DNA of 24,818 nt from CAZGOM01 sp964542875 (GCA_964542875.1 CAZIWA010000081.1:1-24818), one strand, 5' to 3'; positions 7,724-15,974 are shown, numbered from the stretch's first letter. Notes: generated by a model not told the origin, from the sequence alone. Numbers and translations: made by a program.

Positions 7724-7916
7724 GCAGATTCGGGGCGGTAGGAGAGAATTTTTTTGACTGGGATTTAGAGGATTAAAGATGATTAAGAGGGCGTGGAAGA
7801 AGGGCGGAGTTCGGGGCAGATTCAGTGGGTTTAAATCCTTTTAGCCCAGTGAAAAACCATTCGAAGGTCGCGATTGGTGACTGAAGGGTTCACTTATGTC
7901 GGTGAAGGTGGTTGAT

Positions 7917-7945
7917 CGGGAGCCGGCGGGACGCCGGCGCTCCCG
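7917..7945. repeat. REP-like GC-rich palindrome
   Basis: CGGGAGC-CGGCG and CGCCG-GCGCTCCCG pair around a GGA loop with a 2-nt bulge. It sits in the divergent gap upstream of ctaA. The form resembles GC-rich repetitive extragenic palindromes; no second copy was found in this window. Confidence 0.5.
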
Positions 7946-8052
7946 GTGCAGATTTGTCATGCTCCCCGCGTCAATTCGCGCGGGGGCGGCTTATGAGGGG
8001 CGGGCGGGGGTTGGGGTATGATTGTGCGTTGGTTTCCAGAGCGCCAATACCT

Positions 8053-9165
8053 ATGACGAGCATAGAACAACCTTCGACGTATAACCGGCCGCTTCACGTG
8101 TTTTGCATCGTGCTGATGTGCGCCACGTTTGTGCTGCTGATGTCCGGCGGGACGGTGACGAGCAAAGGCGTGGGTATGGCGGTGCCGGACTGGCCGACGA
8201 CGTTTAACGAGAACATGTTCCTGGCGAGCCCCAAGCATTGGTTTGGGGAAGGGCGCTGGGCGCAGTTCTGGGAGCACTCGCACCGGCTGATGGGAAGTCT
8301 GGTGGGGATGCTGACGCTGATCGAAACGGTGTGGCTGATGCGTGTGAAGCCCGTACGCACGTGGCTGCGGGTGGTGGCGGTGATGCTGTTTGTGCTGGTG
8401 TGCGTGCAGGGGCTCATGGGCGGGCTGCGGGTGACGGAGAATTCTTCGACCCTGGCGATGCTGCACGGCATTCACGCGCAGGTGTTTTTCGCATTGACGA
8501 TTCTGGCCGCGGCGGCGACGGGGCCGGTGTGGGCGCGTGCGGTGAAGGATGGCTCGTGGACCACGACGCCGGAGGCCCGGGTGGTGGTTTGGGGCTCGCG
8601 GGTGCTGCTGGCGGTGCTGCTGGCGCAGCTTGTGCTGGGTGCATCAGTGAGGCACTTTAAGGCCGGGCTGGCGATCTATGACTTTCCGACGTCTTACGGC
8701 GGGATGCTGCCGCCGATGAATCAAGCGGCGCTGGATAAGAAGCTGGCGGATTTGCCCTTTGCGCATCAAGGTTCGGCGGGCTACGCGGTGTGGCAGGTGC
8801 ATCTGCACTTTACGCATCGGATTTTCGCGATTGTGGTGGCGCTGGTGCTGGGATGGATGTTTGTGGAGATTTACCGCCGGGCCAGCGATGTGAAGGAGCT
8901 TGCCCGGCCGGCAGGCGCCATGGCCGTGCTGCTGCTGGTTCAAGTGGGGCTGGGGGCTTCGGTGATCTGGATGGCCAGGCAGTCGGAGGTGACCACGCTG
9001 CACCAATCCACAGGGGCATTGCTTCTGGGGACGGCGGTGCTGGTGGCGATCCGGGTGCAATTGTTTCAAAATCGGCTTAAACTGGATGGCTCGCTCCCAA
9101 CGGGTGAAACCGGTGCGGCTGCCGGGCCTGAAGGCCTGCCAAGCCAGACCAGCGTGGAGCGGTAA
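8053..9165 (+). CDS. ctaA: Heme A synthase, COX15/CtaA family
   Basis: CtaA oxidises the C8 methyl of heme O to a formyl group, giving heme A for cytochrome c oxidase, in the inner membrane. The 370-residue protein has eight predicted membrane helices in two four-helix halves. Its histidine signatures are EHSHR (H75, H77), LHGIH (H138, H141), HLHFTHR (H250-H255) and TTLHQSTG (H317). The VPDWPTT motif near residue 44 is typical. I start at the ATG 8053 because the extension up to 7912 encodes a non-conserved Arg/Gly-rich stretch that crosses a palindrome. The ribosome binding site is weak. It ends 10 bp before ctaB and clearly forms an operon with it. Confidence 0.95.
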   Translation: MTSIEQPSTYNRPLHVFCIVLMCATFVLLMSGGTVTSKGVGMAVPDWPTTFNENMFLASPKHWFGEGRWAQFWEHSHRLMGSLVGMLTLIETVWLMRVKPVRTWLRVVAVMLFVLVCVQGLMGGLRVTENSSTLAMLHGIHAQVFFALTILAAAATGPVWARAVKDGSWTTTPEARVVVWGSRVLLAVLLAQLVLGASVRHFKAGLAIYDFPTSYGGMLPPMNQAALDKKLADLPFAHQGSAGYAVWQVHLHFTHRIFAIVVALVLGWMFVEIYRRASDVKELARPAGAMAVLLLVQVGLGASVIWMARQSEVTTLHQSTGALLLGTAVLVAIRVQLFQNRLKLDGSLPTGETGAAAGPEGLPSQTSVER

Positions 9166-9175
9166 AACGGTGAAC

Positions 9176-10135
9176 ATGGCCCAAGGAACGACAACTTCAA
9201 GTCAAGATACCGGCGCGACTCCGGGAGCCCGGAGCAAGGCGGGCTGGGGCTATGCCATCAATCAGCTGACCAAGCCCAGGATCACGCTGATGGTGCTGAT
9301 CACCGCGGGCATTGGTTTTAGCGTAGGTGTGCGGCACAAAGAGCATCTGGACGGTCAATCCGGCTTATGGGCTTCTTCGCCTGACTTGTTTTCGCAGTTC
9401 ATCTACATGCTTCTGGGGACGGGGCTTTCGTGCATCGCGGCGGGGGTCTTCAATCAGGTGATTGAAAAAGAAAGCGATGGCCGGATGCACCGGACGGCGG
9501 CGCGGCCGCTGGTGACGGGGAAGATCAGCACGCTGACCGGGCTGGTGATCGGGTTCATTTTGACCGGCGTGGGGCTGTGGACGCTGGCGGTGTACAACAA
9601 TGGACTGACGGCCGTGCTTTCGCTGATCACGATCGCAAGCTACTCGCTGATTTACACGCCGCTTAAGCGCAAGACGCATGTGAGCACGATCATTGGCGCG
9701 TTTCCCGGCGCGGTGCCGCCTGTGATGGGTTTTACGGCGGCGGCGGGGCATTTGTCGGTGGAAGCGCTGGTGTTGTTTGCGATTTTGTTTTTGTGGCAGT
9801 TGCCTCACTTTTTGGCGATTGCCTGGATGTACAAGGATGAATACGCCAAGGCGGGCCTGCCGATGCTGCCGGTGGTGGACGACGACTTTAAAGCGACGGC
9901 GAGGCAGATCCTGCTTTGCTGCCTCATCCTGGTGCCGCTGACAACGCTGCCGGCGATGGTGAACATGGCGGGCGCGTTTTACCTGATCGGGTCCGGGGTG
10001 ATCACGCTGATTGTGCTGTACACGGCGGTACGGCTGTATTTGGCGCGTACACGGCCTAACGCGAGGCTGCTGTTTTTCGCGTTGCTGCTGTACCTGCCGA
10101 TTGTGTTTGGGCTGATTTTCCTCGACCAGAAATAA
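9176..10135 (+). CDS. ctaB: Protoheme IX farnesyltransferase (heme O synthase)
   Basis: CtaB adds a farnesyl group to heme B, giving heme O, the substrate of CtaA next door. This 319-residue member of the UbiA prenyltransferase family has nine hydrophobic helices and the prenyl-diphosphate motif N93-x3-E97-x3-D101-G-R-M-H-R-T-A-A-R-P-L. The first acidic residue is Glu instead of Asp, a change I believe also occurs in other lineages. The second loop, WMYKDEYAKAGLPML, is canonical. The ATG at 9176 follows ctaA by 10 bp; an upstream start at 9086 would add a basic stretch overlapping ctaA and is rejected. The ABC ATPase gene begins 5 bp after the stop. Confidence 0.96.
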   Translation: MAQGTTTSSQDTGATPGARSKAGWGYAINQLTKPRITLMVLITAGIGFSVGVRHKEHLDGQSGLWASSPDLFSQFIYMLLGTGLSCIAAGVFNQVIEKESDGRMHRTAARPLVTGKISTLTGLVIGFILTGVGLWTLAVYNNGLTAVLSLITIASYSLIYTPLKRKTHVSTIIGAFPGAVPPVMGFTAAAGHLSVEALVLFAILFLWQLPHFLAIAWMYKDEYAKAGLPMLPVVDDDFKATARQILLCCLILVPLTTLPAMVNMAGAFYLIGSGVITLIVLYTAVRLYLARTRPNARLLFFALLLYLPIVFGLIFLDQK

Positions 10136-10140
10136 CACAG

Positions 10141-11205
10141 ATGACCATTGCCCAGACTGAAAGCTTGCCCGCCCAGACTTTGGCCCAGGGGACTGCTCCG
10201 GGGCTGGTGAGCGTCGCCGGGATGACGTTCAAGTATCCCGCGGTGAAGTCCCGCAGACGCGATGACTTTAAGCAGCGGGGGCCCAATTCCTGGAGCTCTT
10301 CAAGCGCACCCAGGGAACTGGCGCTGGACAATGTTTCGCTGGAGATCCGGCCGGCGGAGATGTTTGCGGTGCTGGGGCCCAACGGCGGGGGGAAGTCGAC
10401 TTTGTTTCGCGTGCTGGCGACGCTGGCGCGGCCGACGGCGGGGGCTGCGAGCATTGCCGGGTACGACGTGGCCAAGGAGCCTGACGAGGTGCGCAAGCGC
10501 ATCGGCGTGGTGTTTCAGGCGCCGAGCCTGGACATCAAGCTGACGGCGTATGAAAACCTGCTGCATCAGGGGCATTTGTATGGCATTCGGGGAGCGCAAC
10601 TGCAGGATCGGGTGCAGGACGCGCTGGCGACGGTGGGGCTTAAGGACCGTGCCAAGGATTTTGCAGAGACGTTTTCAGGCGGGATGAAGCGCAGGCTGGA
10701 GATCGCCAAGAGCCTGCTGCACCGGCCTCAACTGCTGCTGCTGGATGAACCGACCACGGGGCTGGACCCGGGGGCGAGGCGGGAACTGTGGAATACGCTG
10801 AGCCAGATGCGCGACAAGACGGGGCTGACGGTGGCGCTGACGACGCACCTGATGGACGAGGCAGACCGTTGCGACCGGGTGGCGATTTTGTCATCGGGCA
10901 AGTTAATCGCGTGTGATTCGCCTGCTGCGCTGAAGGCGCAGATCGGCGCGCAGGTGCTTGTCATTGTTCCGCAGGAGCAGGCGGGGGTGGCGGCGATGGC
11001 ATCGGCGATCGCAGAGAGCTTTGGCCCCTGGAGCGAGAAGGGGCGGCCTGAAGTGGTGGAGGGGTCGATTCGGATGGAGCATCACGATGGCGCGGTGCTG
11101 CTGCCGAAAATCGCGTCGATGTACCCGGGTCGGTTTGCCAGCATGAGCGTGAGCAAGCCGACGCTGGATGACGTGTTTCACCGGTTGACGGGGAAGACGA
11201 TGTGA
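10141..11205 (+). CDS. ABC transporter ATP-binding protein (ABC-2/DrrA type)
   Basis: The 354-residue ATPase has Walker A GPNGGGKS (79-86), Q-loop Q126, a signature motif FSGGMKRR (178-185), Walker B LLLLDEP (198-204) and switch H236 (TTHLMDE). The sequence GLDPGARRELW and a C-terminal extension of about 100 residues fit the DrrA/ABC-2 export group. The N-terminal 25 residues are not conserved. It follows ctaB by 5 bp and so belongs to the heme A operon. No permease gene follows; the next 190 bp is a repeat-containing spacer, then a minus-strand gene. Its partner must be encoded elsewhere. The transported substrate is unknown; a role in oxidase assembly is only suggested by position. Confidence 0.94.
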   Translation: MTIAQTESLPAQTLAQGTAPGLVSVAGMTFKYPAVKSRRRDDFKQRGPNSWSSSSAPRELALDNVSLEIRPAEMFAVLGPNGGGKSTLFRVLATLARPTAGAASIAGYDVAKEPDEVRKRIGVVFQAPSLDIKLTAYENLLHQGHLYGIRGAQLQDRVQDALATVGLKDRAKDFAETFSGGMKRRLEIAKSLLHRPQLLLLDEPTTGLDPGARRELWNTLSQMRDKTGLTVALTTHLMDEADRCDRVAILSSGKLIACDSPAALKAQIGAQVLVIVPQEQAGVAAMASAIAESFGPWSEKGRPEVVEGSIRMEHHDGAVLLPKIASMYPGRFASMSVSKPTLDDVFHRLTGKTM

Positions 11206-11217
11206 GGAGGGGCGGGG

Positions 11218-11245
11218 GATGTGAGATGTTAGATGTTAGATGTTT
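11218..11245. repeat. Heptad array GATGTTA, four units
   Basis: Units GATGTGA, GATGTTA, GATGTTA and GATGTTT follow without gaps, starting 12 bp after the ABC ATPase stop. The last unit opens copy 2 of the 66-bp dispersed repeat. Confidence 0.85.
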
Positions 11246-11304
11246 TTCGGAGAAGAGTTGCAAGAGCGATGAGTTGTTGAGTTGAGGGCATTTGTGGGCG
11301 GCCC
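11239..11304. repeat. 66-bp dispersed repeat, copy 2
   Basis: It aligns without gaps to 5629-5694; the shared core is at 11268-11288. It lies between convergent genes. Confidence 0.6.
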
Positions 11305-11321
11305 ACAGCGTGCAGAAAAGA

Positions 11322-11345
11322 CATGCTTACGCGGACGAAAGCATG
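11322..11345. terminator. Hairpin CATGCTT/AAGCATG between convergent genes
   Basis: A perfect 7-bp stem encloses a 10-nt loop. It is 117 bp after the ABC ATPase stop and 54 bp beyond the 3' end of the minus-strand gene at 11399. It has no T tract, so terminator function is uncertain. Confidence 0.4.
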
Positions 11346-11398
11346 GCACGCAGATGGGAAAATGCAGACGGGGCAAGAAGCGTTCCAGCGTCGTGGTA

Positions 11399-12289
11399 TC
11401 AGTCGAGGGCTTTGATGGCCTTGAGTTCGCGGCGGAGGTAGTCCAGGCCGGATTTGATGGCGAAGATGGGTTCTTCGATGCCTTCAAATTCCAGGGAGAG
11501 GAAACCCTTGTAGCCGGCCTTCTTGAGGGCTGCGAGCTGCTTGGGGATTTCGATGATGCCGTGGCCGACGATGGCGCCGCGGAGGGCAAGGTCTGACGCG
11601 GTGTTGAACCAGCCGTTGGGGGGCATGAGTTCTTTCTTCTTGGCGTGGAAATCCTTGGTGTGGACCATGCAGGCATATTTGGCCAGAAGCTGGGCGGCTT
11701 TGGTGGGGTTGTCGTTGACGCAGAGGAAATTGCCCATGTCCATGGTGAGCCGGTAGTACTTGTGGCCGACGGCGGTGATGAGTTTTTCGATACGTTTGGA
11801 GTTTTGCATGTACCAGCCGTGATTTTCGATGCTGGTGATGACTTTCTTGGTCTGGCCGTAATCGGCGATTTCGCGCACAGCGGGGACCAGATGTTTGAGG
11901 GCGTTGGCGAAGGTGCGCGGGCCGGGGACGTCTTTGGAGTATTTACCCCAGCCGTTGGTGAGGTCGTAGCGCATGGTTTTGCAGCCTAAGGCGCTGGCGA
12001 CGTCGATCTGGCGCTTGATGAAGTCGATCCGGGCTTTTTGTTCTTCGTGGCTGACGAGGAATTCCGCGCCGGTGGCGTAGCCCGCGGGGGTGAGGCCGGT
12101 TTTTGCGACGCGCTTGTTGACAAGGTCGATCTTGTGGAAGGGGTTGTTGTGGGCGTCGCCGAAGAAGTCGCAGAACTCCACGCCGGAGACTTCAAACTCA
12201 GCGATTTTTGCGATGACTTCTTCGAGGGTGCGTGACTTGAGACCGCCGGACCAGCCGGAGAGGGAATAGGTGCTAATGGCAAGCTTCAT
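11399..12289 (-). CDS. Sugar phosphate isomerase/epimerase-like TIM barrel
   Basis: The 296-residue protein belongs to the xylose isomerase-like/AP endonuclease 2 TIM-barrel family. The start (MKLAISTYSLSGW) is canonical. Probable metal and substrate residues are E155 with N156-H157 (SIENHG), D184 (MDMGN), H210 with D213 and H215 (HTKDFH) and E267 (LSLEFEG). The reaction is unknown; relatives interconvert keto sugars or act on inositol derivatives. No signal peptide is seen, so it is cytosolic. A promoter-like sequence lies at 12317-12345, giving a leader of about 20 nt. It follows the GH32 gene on the same strand with a 166-bp gap, so it probably has its own promoter and acts in the same sugar pathway. 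Confidence 0.9.
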   Translation of the reverse strand: MKLAISTYSLSGWSGGLKSRTLEEVIAKIAEFEVSGVEFCDFFGDAHNNPFHKIDLVNKRVAKTGLTPAGYATGAEFLVSHEEQKARIDFIKRQIDVASALGCKTMRYDLTNGWGKYSKDVPGPRTFANALKHLVPAVREIADYGQTKKVITSIENHGWYMQNSKRIEKLITAVGHKYYRLTMDMGNFLCVNDNPTKAAQLLAKYACMVHTKDFHAKKKELMPPNGWFNTASDLALRGAIVGHGIIEIPKQLAALKKAGYKGFLSLEFEGIEEPIFAIKSGLDYLRRELKAIKALD

Positions 12290-12316
12290 GTGAATATCCA
12301 GTGGGAGTGTGTCGAA

Positions 12317-12345
12317 AAAATAGCTGATAGACGCCTATTTTTCAA
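12317..12345 (-). promoter_or_regulatory. Candidate promoter of the TIM-barrel gene
   Basis: On the minus strand TTGAAA (12340-12345) is separated by 17 bp from TATTTT (12317-12322), 28 bp before the ATG. The same stretch is an inverted repeat (GAAAAATAG/CTATTTTTC), so a regulator could bind there, or it could form an AT-rich hairpin ending GH32 transcripts. Confidence 0.5.
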
Positions 12346-12440
12346 ACCAGAGGAATACGAAAGCATTCTGAATGGGGATTGCGGGGGATGAATCTAAGTT
12401 ATGTATTGAGAGTGATCTAGAAGGGCGGCGCTTAAATTTT

Positions 12441-12455
12441 CACCTGCTTCAGGTG
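12441..12455 (-). terminator. Perfect CACCTG/CAGGTG hairpin at the GH32 stop
   Basis: A 6-bp perfect stem with a 3-nt loop directly follows the TGA of the GH32 gene. Downstream on the minus strand is AAAATTTAAG, not a U tract, so terminator function is uncertain; it may protect the 3' end. Confidence 0.35.
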
Positions 12456-13940
12456 TCAATCAAAAGTAAGGGGGCTCATGTACCAGGTGTCGAGCCGAGG
12501 GATATCAATCTGGCCTGAAAGCACGTGGAGCGATGCGCCGGTGCTGTCGATTCGCGAGGGGTAGACCCGCTGGGTGAGGCACAGGAGATCGCCGGCGAAG
12601 ACTTCGATGATGGAGTGATCCAGGAAGACGCGGAGGGTGAGGGCATTGGCCTGGCCCAGCGGTACGGCGGCATTCTGGATGGAGACGTTTTCGTGTGGGC
12701 CGGGGTTCCAGAAGTCCAGGGGCCAGGGGCGAAAGTCGTCGCCGCTGAGGTTGGATTTGGAAGCATCGATGGAAAGGGTGCGGGTGGCGGTGTCGAAGGT
12801 GATGAGCGTGTGCTCGGCGTCGTCCGGGCTGGCGTGGACTTTCAAAGCGAAGAGTGCTGAGGCCTTCCATGTGAGGTGCAGGGAGAATTCACGGCTGGTG
12901 GTTTGAATGCCGGGGAGCGGGAGCGGCTTTTCGGGTGTGAGGGAAAGGTTTTGCAGCCAGCGGTGGTTGGAGCGAAGGGATTGCAGCTCCGGCGCGGGGG
13001 CTGTGAGCAGAGTGTGCGACGGGCCGGGAGTGAGGATGCGTGGGAGGGTGAGGACGCAGTGCTTGCCTTCCTTGTGCCAGTGGGTGCGCTGGTCCAGGGC
13101 CCAGGCCCAGGTGAGGAGGCGGCCTTGCGCATCCAGAAGGGTTTCGGGGGCGAAGGAGCAGCCGCCTGGCCAGTTCATGGGGTGGTGCTGGTCGGGGGTG
13201 AAGGTGTGGTTTTGATAGGTGCCGGAGTAATAGCGTGTGCCGGCGGCGTGGCTGATGCAGAGGAGGTAGTGGCGGTCGGCGAGCTGGAAGAATTTGGGGC
13301 AGCCGCAATCGTCGCGGTCGCTGGTCCACTGGTGGGAGGGGGTGTAGAGGGGGTGGAGGTATTGCCAGTGGAGGAGGTCGGGGGATTTGAAGAGGTAAGC
13401 GGTGTCGTGGAGGTTGTGTGGCTTTATTTTTCCGCCCAGGGCGGCGAAGTAGGTGTCGCCTTCGCGCCAGACGCAGGGGTCGAAAACGTTGTAGACGCCA
13501 TGGCCGGGGTCGGTGGGCTTAAGTGGTTCGGGGATGACGGGGTTGTGAGGGCTTTTATGCCAGGTGTCGAGGTTGTCATCGGCGGAGGTGGCGAGGGAGG
13601 TGCCGGAGTTATAGCCGTGGTAGATGAGGGTGGGGGTGCCGTGTTTATCGAGGATGGCACAGCCGGAGTAGATGGCCGCTTCGGGGGAAGAGGAGTCGGG
13701 CTTGAGGGCGGTGGGGTGGCGGTGCCAGTGGGTGAGGTCGGCGGAGGAGAGGTGGCCCCAGCAGTGGCCGCGTTGCCAGAATTCATCGCCGGTGCGCAGG
13801 GCGGGGTCCTGGAAGATGTAGAAGAGGTGGTAGCGGTTTTTGTAGAAGATGGCGCCGTTGGGGTCGAAGCAGACGGTATCTGGCGAAGGGGAAGTGAGAT
13901 GGTATTGGGGGGTGTGGCGGTCGGTCATGGGGTGGTTCAT
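12456..13940 (-). CDS. Glycoside hydrolase family 32-like protein
   Basis: GH32 enzymes split beta-fructosides such as sucrose, levan or inulin. This 494-residue protein has the five-bladed catalytic domain (about 10-300) and a C-terminal beta-sandwich with the diagnostic VFLDHSIIEVF motif. The nucleophile region is CFDPNG (D26, usually NDPNG) and the transition-state stabiliser is D154 (VFDP, usually FRDP). The usual EC motif with the acid/base Glu reads D211-C-G213-C-P, so Glu is replaced by Gly; nearby D208, D210 or D211 may substitute. No signal peptide is present, so it should be cytosolic. The ATG at 13940 overlaps the upstream gene's TGA in an ATGA, showing translational coupling with the aldo/keto reductase. 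Activity on fructosides is unproven given the altered motif. Confidence 0.85.
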   Translation of the reverse strand: MNHPMTDRHTPQYHLTSPSPDTVCFDPNGAIFYKNRYHLFYIFQDPALRTGDEFWQRGHCWGHLSSADLTHWHRHPTALKPDSSSPEAAIYSGCAILDKHGTPTLIYHGYNSGTSLATSADDNLDTWHKSPHNPVIPEPLKPTDPGHGVYNVFDPCVWREGDTYFAALGGKIKPHNLHDTAYLFKSPDLLHWQYLHPLYTPSHQWTSDRDDCGCPKFFQLADRHYLLCISHAAGTRYYSGTYQNHTFTPDQHHPMNWPGGCSFAPETLLDAQGRLLTWAWALDQRTHWHKEGKHCVLTLPRILTPGPSHTLLTAPAPELQSLRSNHRWLQNLSLTPEKPLPLPGIQTTSREFSLHLTWKASALFALKVHASPDDAEHTLITFDTATRTLSIDASKSNLSGDDFRPWPLDFWNPGPHENVSIQNAAVPLGQANALTLRVFLDHSIIEVFAGDLLCLTQRVYPSRIDSTGASLHVLSGQIDIPRLDTWYMSPLTFD

Positions 13941-14896
13941 GAGGGTTTGTTGGCGAGGATTTGTTCGATCTGTTCCATGATGGAGGCATCGAGCTTGGCG
14001 ACAGCATCGCAGGCTTTGACGTTGTCGTGGATCTGCTCGGCCCTGGTGGCGCCGATGATGGCGGTGCTGACGTGGGGGTTTTTAATGCACCAGGCCAATG
14101 CGAGCTGGGCCATGGAGATGGAGAGGGAGTCGGCGATCCGGGTGAGCTTGCGGACCTTTTCGATGTTGATGTCGGAGAGAAGATCGTGGCGCTTTTCGGC
14201 GTCGGGCTTGAAGCGGGCCGAGGCTGGGATGCCGGCGTTGTATTTACCGGTGAGCACGCCCTGGGCCAAGGGGGAATAGACGGTGGTGCCAAGGCCGTAG
14301 CGTTCGCAGAGGGGCTTGATTTCGCCTTCGACGCGGGCGCGGTAAAGCATGGAGTGCCGTGACTGCTCCATGGTGGGGGCGACGAGGCCGTTGGCGTGGG
14401 CGAAGGTGTACATTTCGCTAAGGTCGGCAGGGGAGAAGACGCTGGTGCCGTAGTAAAGGATTTTGCCGCGATTGATGAGCTGGTTCATGGTGTGGACGAT
14501 TTCTTCCATCGGCGTGACGCCATCGGGCCGGTGGCAGAAGCAGAGGTCCACGTAATCGAGGTTCATGCGTTTAAGGGCAGCATCAACGCCTTCGACGAGG
14601 CGCTTGCGGGAGACGCCGTGCTGGGTGGGGCGGTCGCCGATGCGGATGATTTTGGTGGAGATGATGAGGGTGTCGCGTTTCCAGCCTGTCTTTTTGAAGA
14701 CGCGGCCCATGGCTTCTTCAGCGGCGCCGGAGCCGTAGGACTCCGCGCCGTCAAAGAAGTTCACCCCGGCATCGTACGCGGCGATCATGGTGGCCTGTGT
14801 GGAGTCGTCATTGACGCTTTGGCCGAAGGTGGTCCAGGAGCCGAGGGAGATGACGGAGACCTGGAGGCCGCTTTTGCCGAGGGGGCGGTAGAGCAT
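13937..14896 (-). CDS. Aldo/keto reductase
   Basis: An NADPH-dependent carbonyl reductase of the voltage-gated potassium channel beta-subunit-like group. The 319-residue TIM barrel shows the full catalytic tetrad D49, Y54, K82 and H122. Further signatures are the strand/loop GVNFFDGAESYG, the LGTTVYSPLAQGVLTGKY segment and a cofactor-binding AIIGATRAEQI near the C-terminus. It is cytosolic. It heads a two-gene unit with the GH32-like gene, overlapping it by 4 bp, so it probably reduces or oxidises a sugar linked to that enzyme. Substrate unknown. A GAATTAY heptad array lies 61 bp upstream of its ATG. Confidence 0.95.
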   Translation of the reverse strand: MLYRPLGKSGLQVSVISLGSWTTFGQSVNDDSTQATMIAAYDAGVNFFDGAESYGSGAAEEAMGRVFKKTGWKRDTLIISTKIIRIGDRPTQHGVSRKRLVEGVDAALKRMNLDYVDLCFCHRPDGVTPMEEIVHTMNQLINRGKILYYGTSVFSPADLSEMYTFAHANGLVAPTMEQSRHSMLYRARVEGEIKPLCERYGLGTTVYSPLAQGVLTGKYNAGIPASARFKPDAEKRHDLLSDINIEKVRKLTRIADSLSISMAQLALAWCIKNPHVSTAIIGATRAEQIHDNVKACDAVAKLDASIMEQIEQILANKPS

Positions 14897-14956
14897 GTGT
14901 GCGCCTTTGGGGGTGGTGGGAATAGCGAAATGATAGTGAGTGGGAGGGAGGAGGGG

Positions 14957-14990
14957 GAATTATGAATTACGAGTTACGAATTATGAATTT
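14957..14990. repeat. Heptad array GAATTAY
   Basis: The units GAATTAT, GAATTAC, GAGTTAC, GAATTAT and a partial GAATTT follow each other. The array lies in the 206-bp spacer between the aldo/keto reductase start and the PhyH gene stop. Confidence 0.85.
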
Positions 14991-15041
14991 GAGGAGGGGG
15001 AGAGAGAAGACGCCACACGCCGGCAAACTGGGAATGAAAGT

Positions 15042-15077
15042 ACACCGCAGGGCGCCCCGGAAGGCGGCCTGCGGTGT
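15042..15077 (-). terminator. Rho-independent-like terminator of the PhyH-family gene
   Basis: A perfect 10-bp stem (ACACCGCAGG/CCTGCGGTGT) is extended inside by GCGCC/GGCGG pairing, 25 bp after the stop of the minus-strand gene. On that strand it is followed by ACTTTCATTCC, a weak U-containing tail. Confidence 0.65.
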
Positions 15078-15102
15078 GCCGGGGTTGGATGATGGGAGTT
15101 GG

Positions 15103-15912
15103 TCAGACGAGGGGGTTTAAGTCGTTGTTATCGAGGACGTCGCCGAGCTTGAGGGAGTTGAAGTACCAGTCGGGCATGATGTTTTTGTTGCCGTTGAAGG
15201 TGCAGCCGTCGGGCATGTAGCCGGCGGTCATGGCGATGCGGCGGCCGCGGGTCATGTTGGCATTTGCGCCGTGCGCGGTGAGCCCGTTGTGGAAGCTGCA
15301 GTCGCCGGCTTTCATGGGGACGTGGACGGGTTCGATGGCGGCCATCTCGGGGTAAACCTTAAAGAGCTCATCCATGTTCATGCCGATGCCGGGGCCCTTG
15401 AAGCGGCCGGTGGCCTCGTCAAGCCGGGCGAGCTTATGGCTGCCGGGAATGAAGGAGAGATTGCCGTTGTTGGGGGTGGCGTCTTCGAGGGCGATCCAGA
15501 TGGAGATGGCCTGGGGTGAGGTGAAGGACCAGTAGGGGTTGTCCAGGTGCCAGGCAGTGGCGTTGCCGAAGGGCTCTTTGATGAGGGTTTGATCATGCCA
15601 CATCCGCTGCCGGGAGACGCCGGAAAGCCTGGCGACCATGACGCCAAGGTCCGGCGAGAGCATGAAGCTTTTGGCGACGGGGCTGATTTTCCAGAGGTTG
15701 AGTTTTTGCGTGAAGACCTTGTTGTAGTGGCCATCATCCTTGATGACCTCACGGGCCTGATCCGACACCATCCGGTTGCCCATCTGGGCGACTGCGTCCA
15801 GCACGGCCTGTTTGAGCTGGACGACTTCCTGCGGGCTGAGGAAGCCGGGGATGTGGATGAAGCCGTCGCGGTTGTATTGATCGACCTGGGCCTGGGTGAG
15901 CTGGGTTTTCAT
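15103..15912 (-). CDS. Phytanoyl-CoA dioxygenase (PhyH) family protein
   Basis: This is a member of the Fe(II)/2-oxoglutarate oxygenase superfamily. The 269-residue protein has the facial triad H122-x-D124 (AWHLDNPYW) and the distal H214 (TAHGAN); R223 to R225 are candidates for binding 2-oxoglutarate. The N-terminus (YNRDGFIHIPGFL) is typical, and PNNGNLSFIPGSHK precedes the distal region. It is cytosolic. The substrate is unknown, because most bacterial members do not act on phytanoyl-CoA. It is divergent from an AraC regulator, with 80 bp between the starts, so the regulator probably controls it. A hairpin terminator follows. Confidence 0.93.
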   Translation of the reverse strand: MKTQLTQAQVDQYNRDGFIHIPGFLSPQEVVQLKQAVLDAVAQMGNRMVSDQAREVIKDDGHYNKVFTQKLNLWKISPVAKSFMLSPDLGVMVARLSGVSRQRMWHDQTLIKEPFGNATAWHLDNPYWSFTSPQAISIWIALEDATPNNGNLSFIPGSHKLARLDEATGRFKGPGIGMNMDELFKVYPEMAAIEPVHVPMKAGDCSFHNGLTAHGANANMTRGRRIAMTAGYMPDGCTFNGNKNIMPDWYFNSLKLGDVLDNNDLNPLV

Positions 15913-15974
15913 TTGGGTGGGAACCTGTAAGGATCGGGTTTAGTGAGGCGTCAATTATGTAGTGGTTTGATGGA

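Noticed and set aside
7912..8052. Longer start for ctaA
   Set aside because: The added stretch is Arg/Gly rich, overlaps a GC-rich palindrome and is not part of the family.
12876..14279. Long plus-strand open frame, Gly/Val/Ala rich
   Set aside because: It is the antisense shadow of the GH32 and aldo/keto reductase genes, which have clear family motifs.
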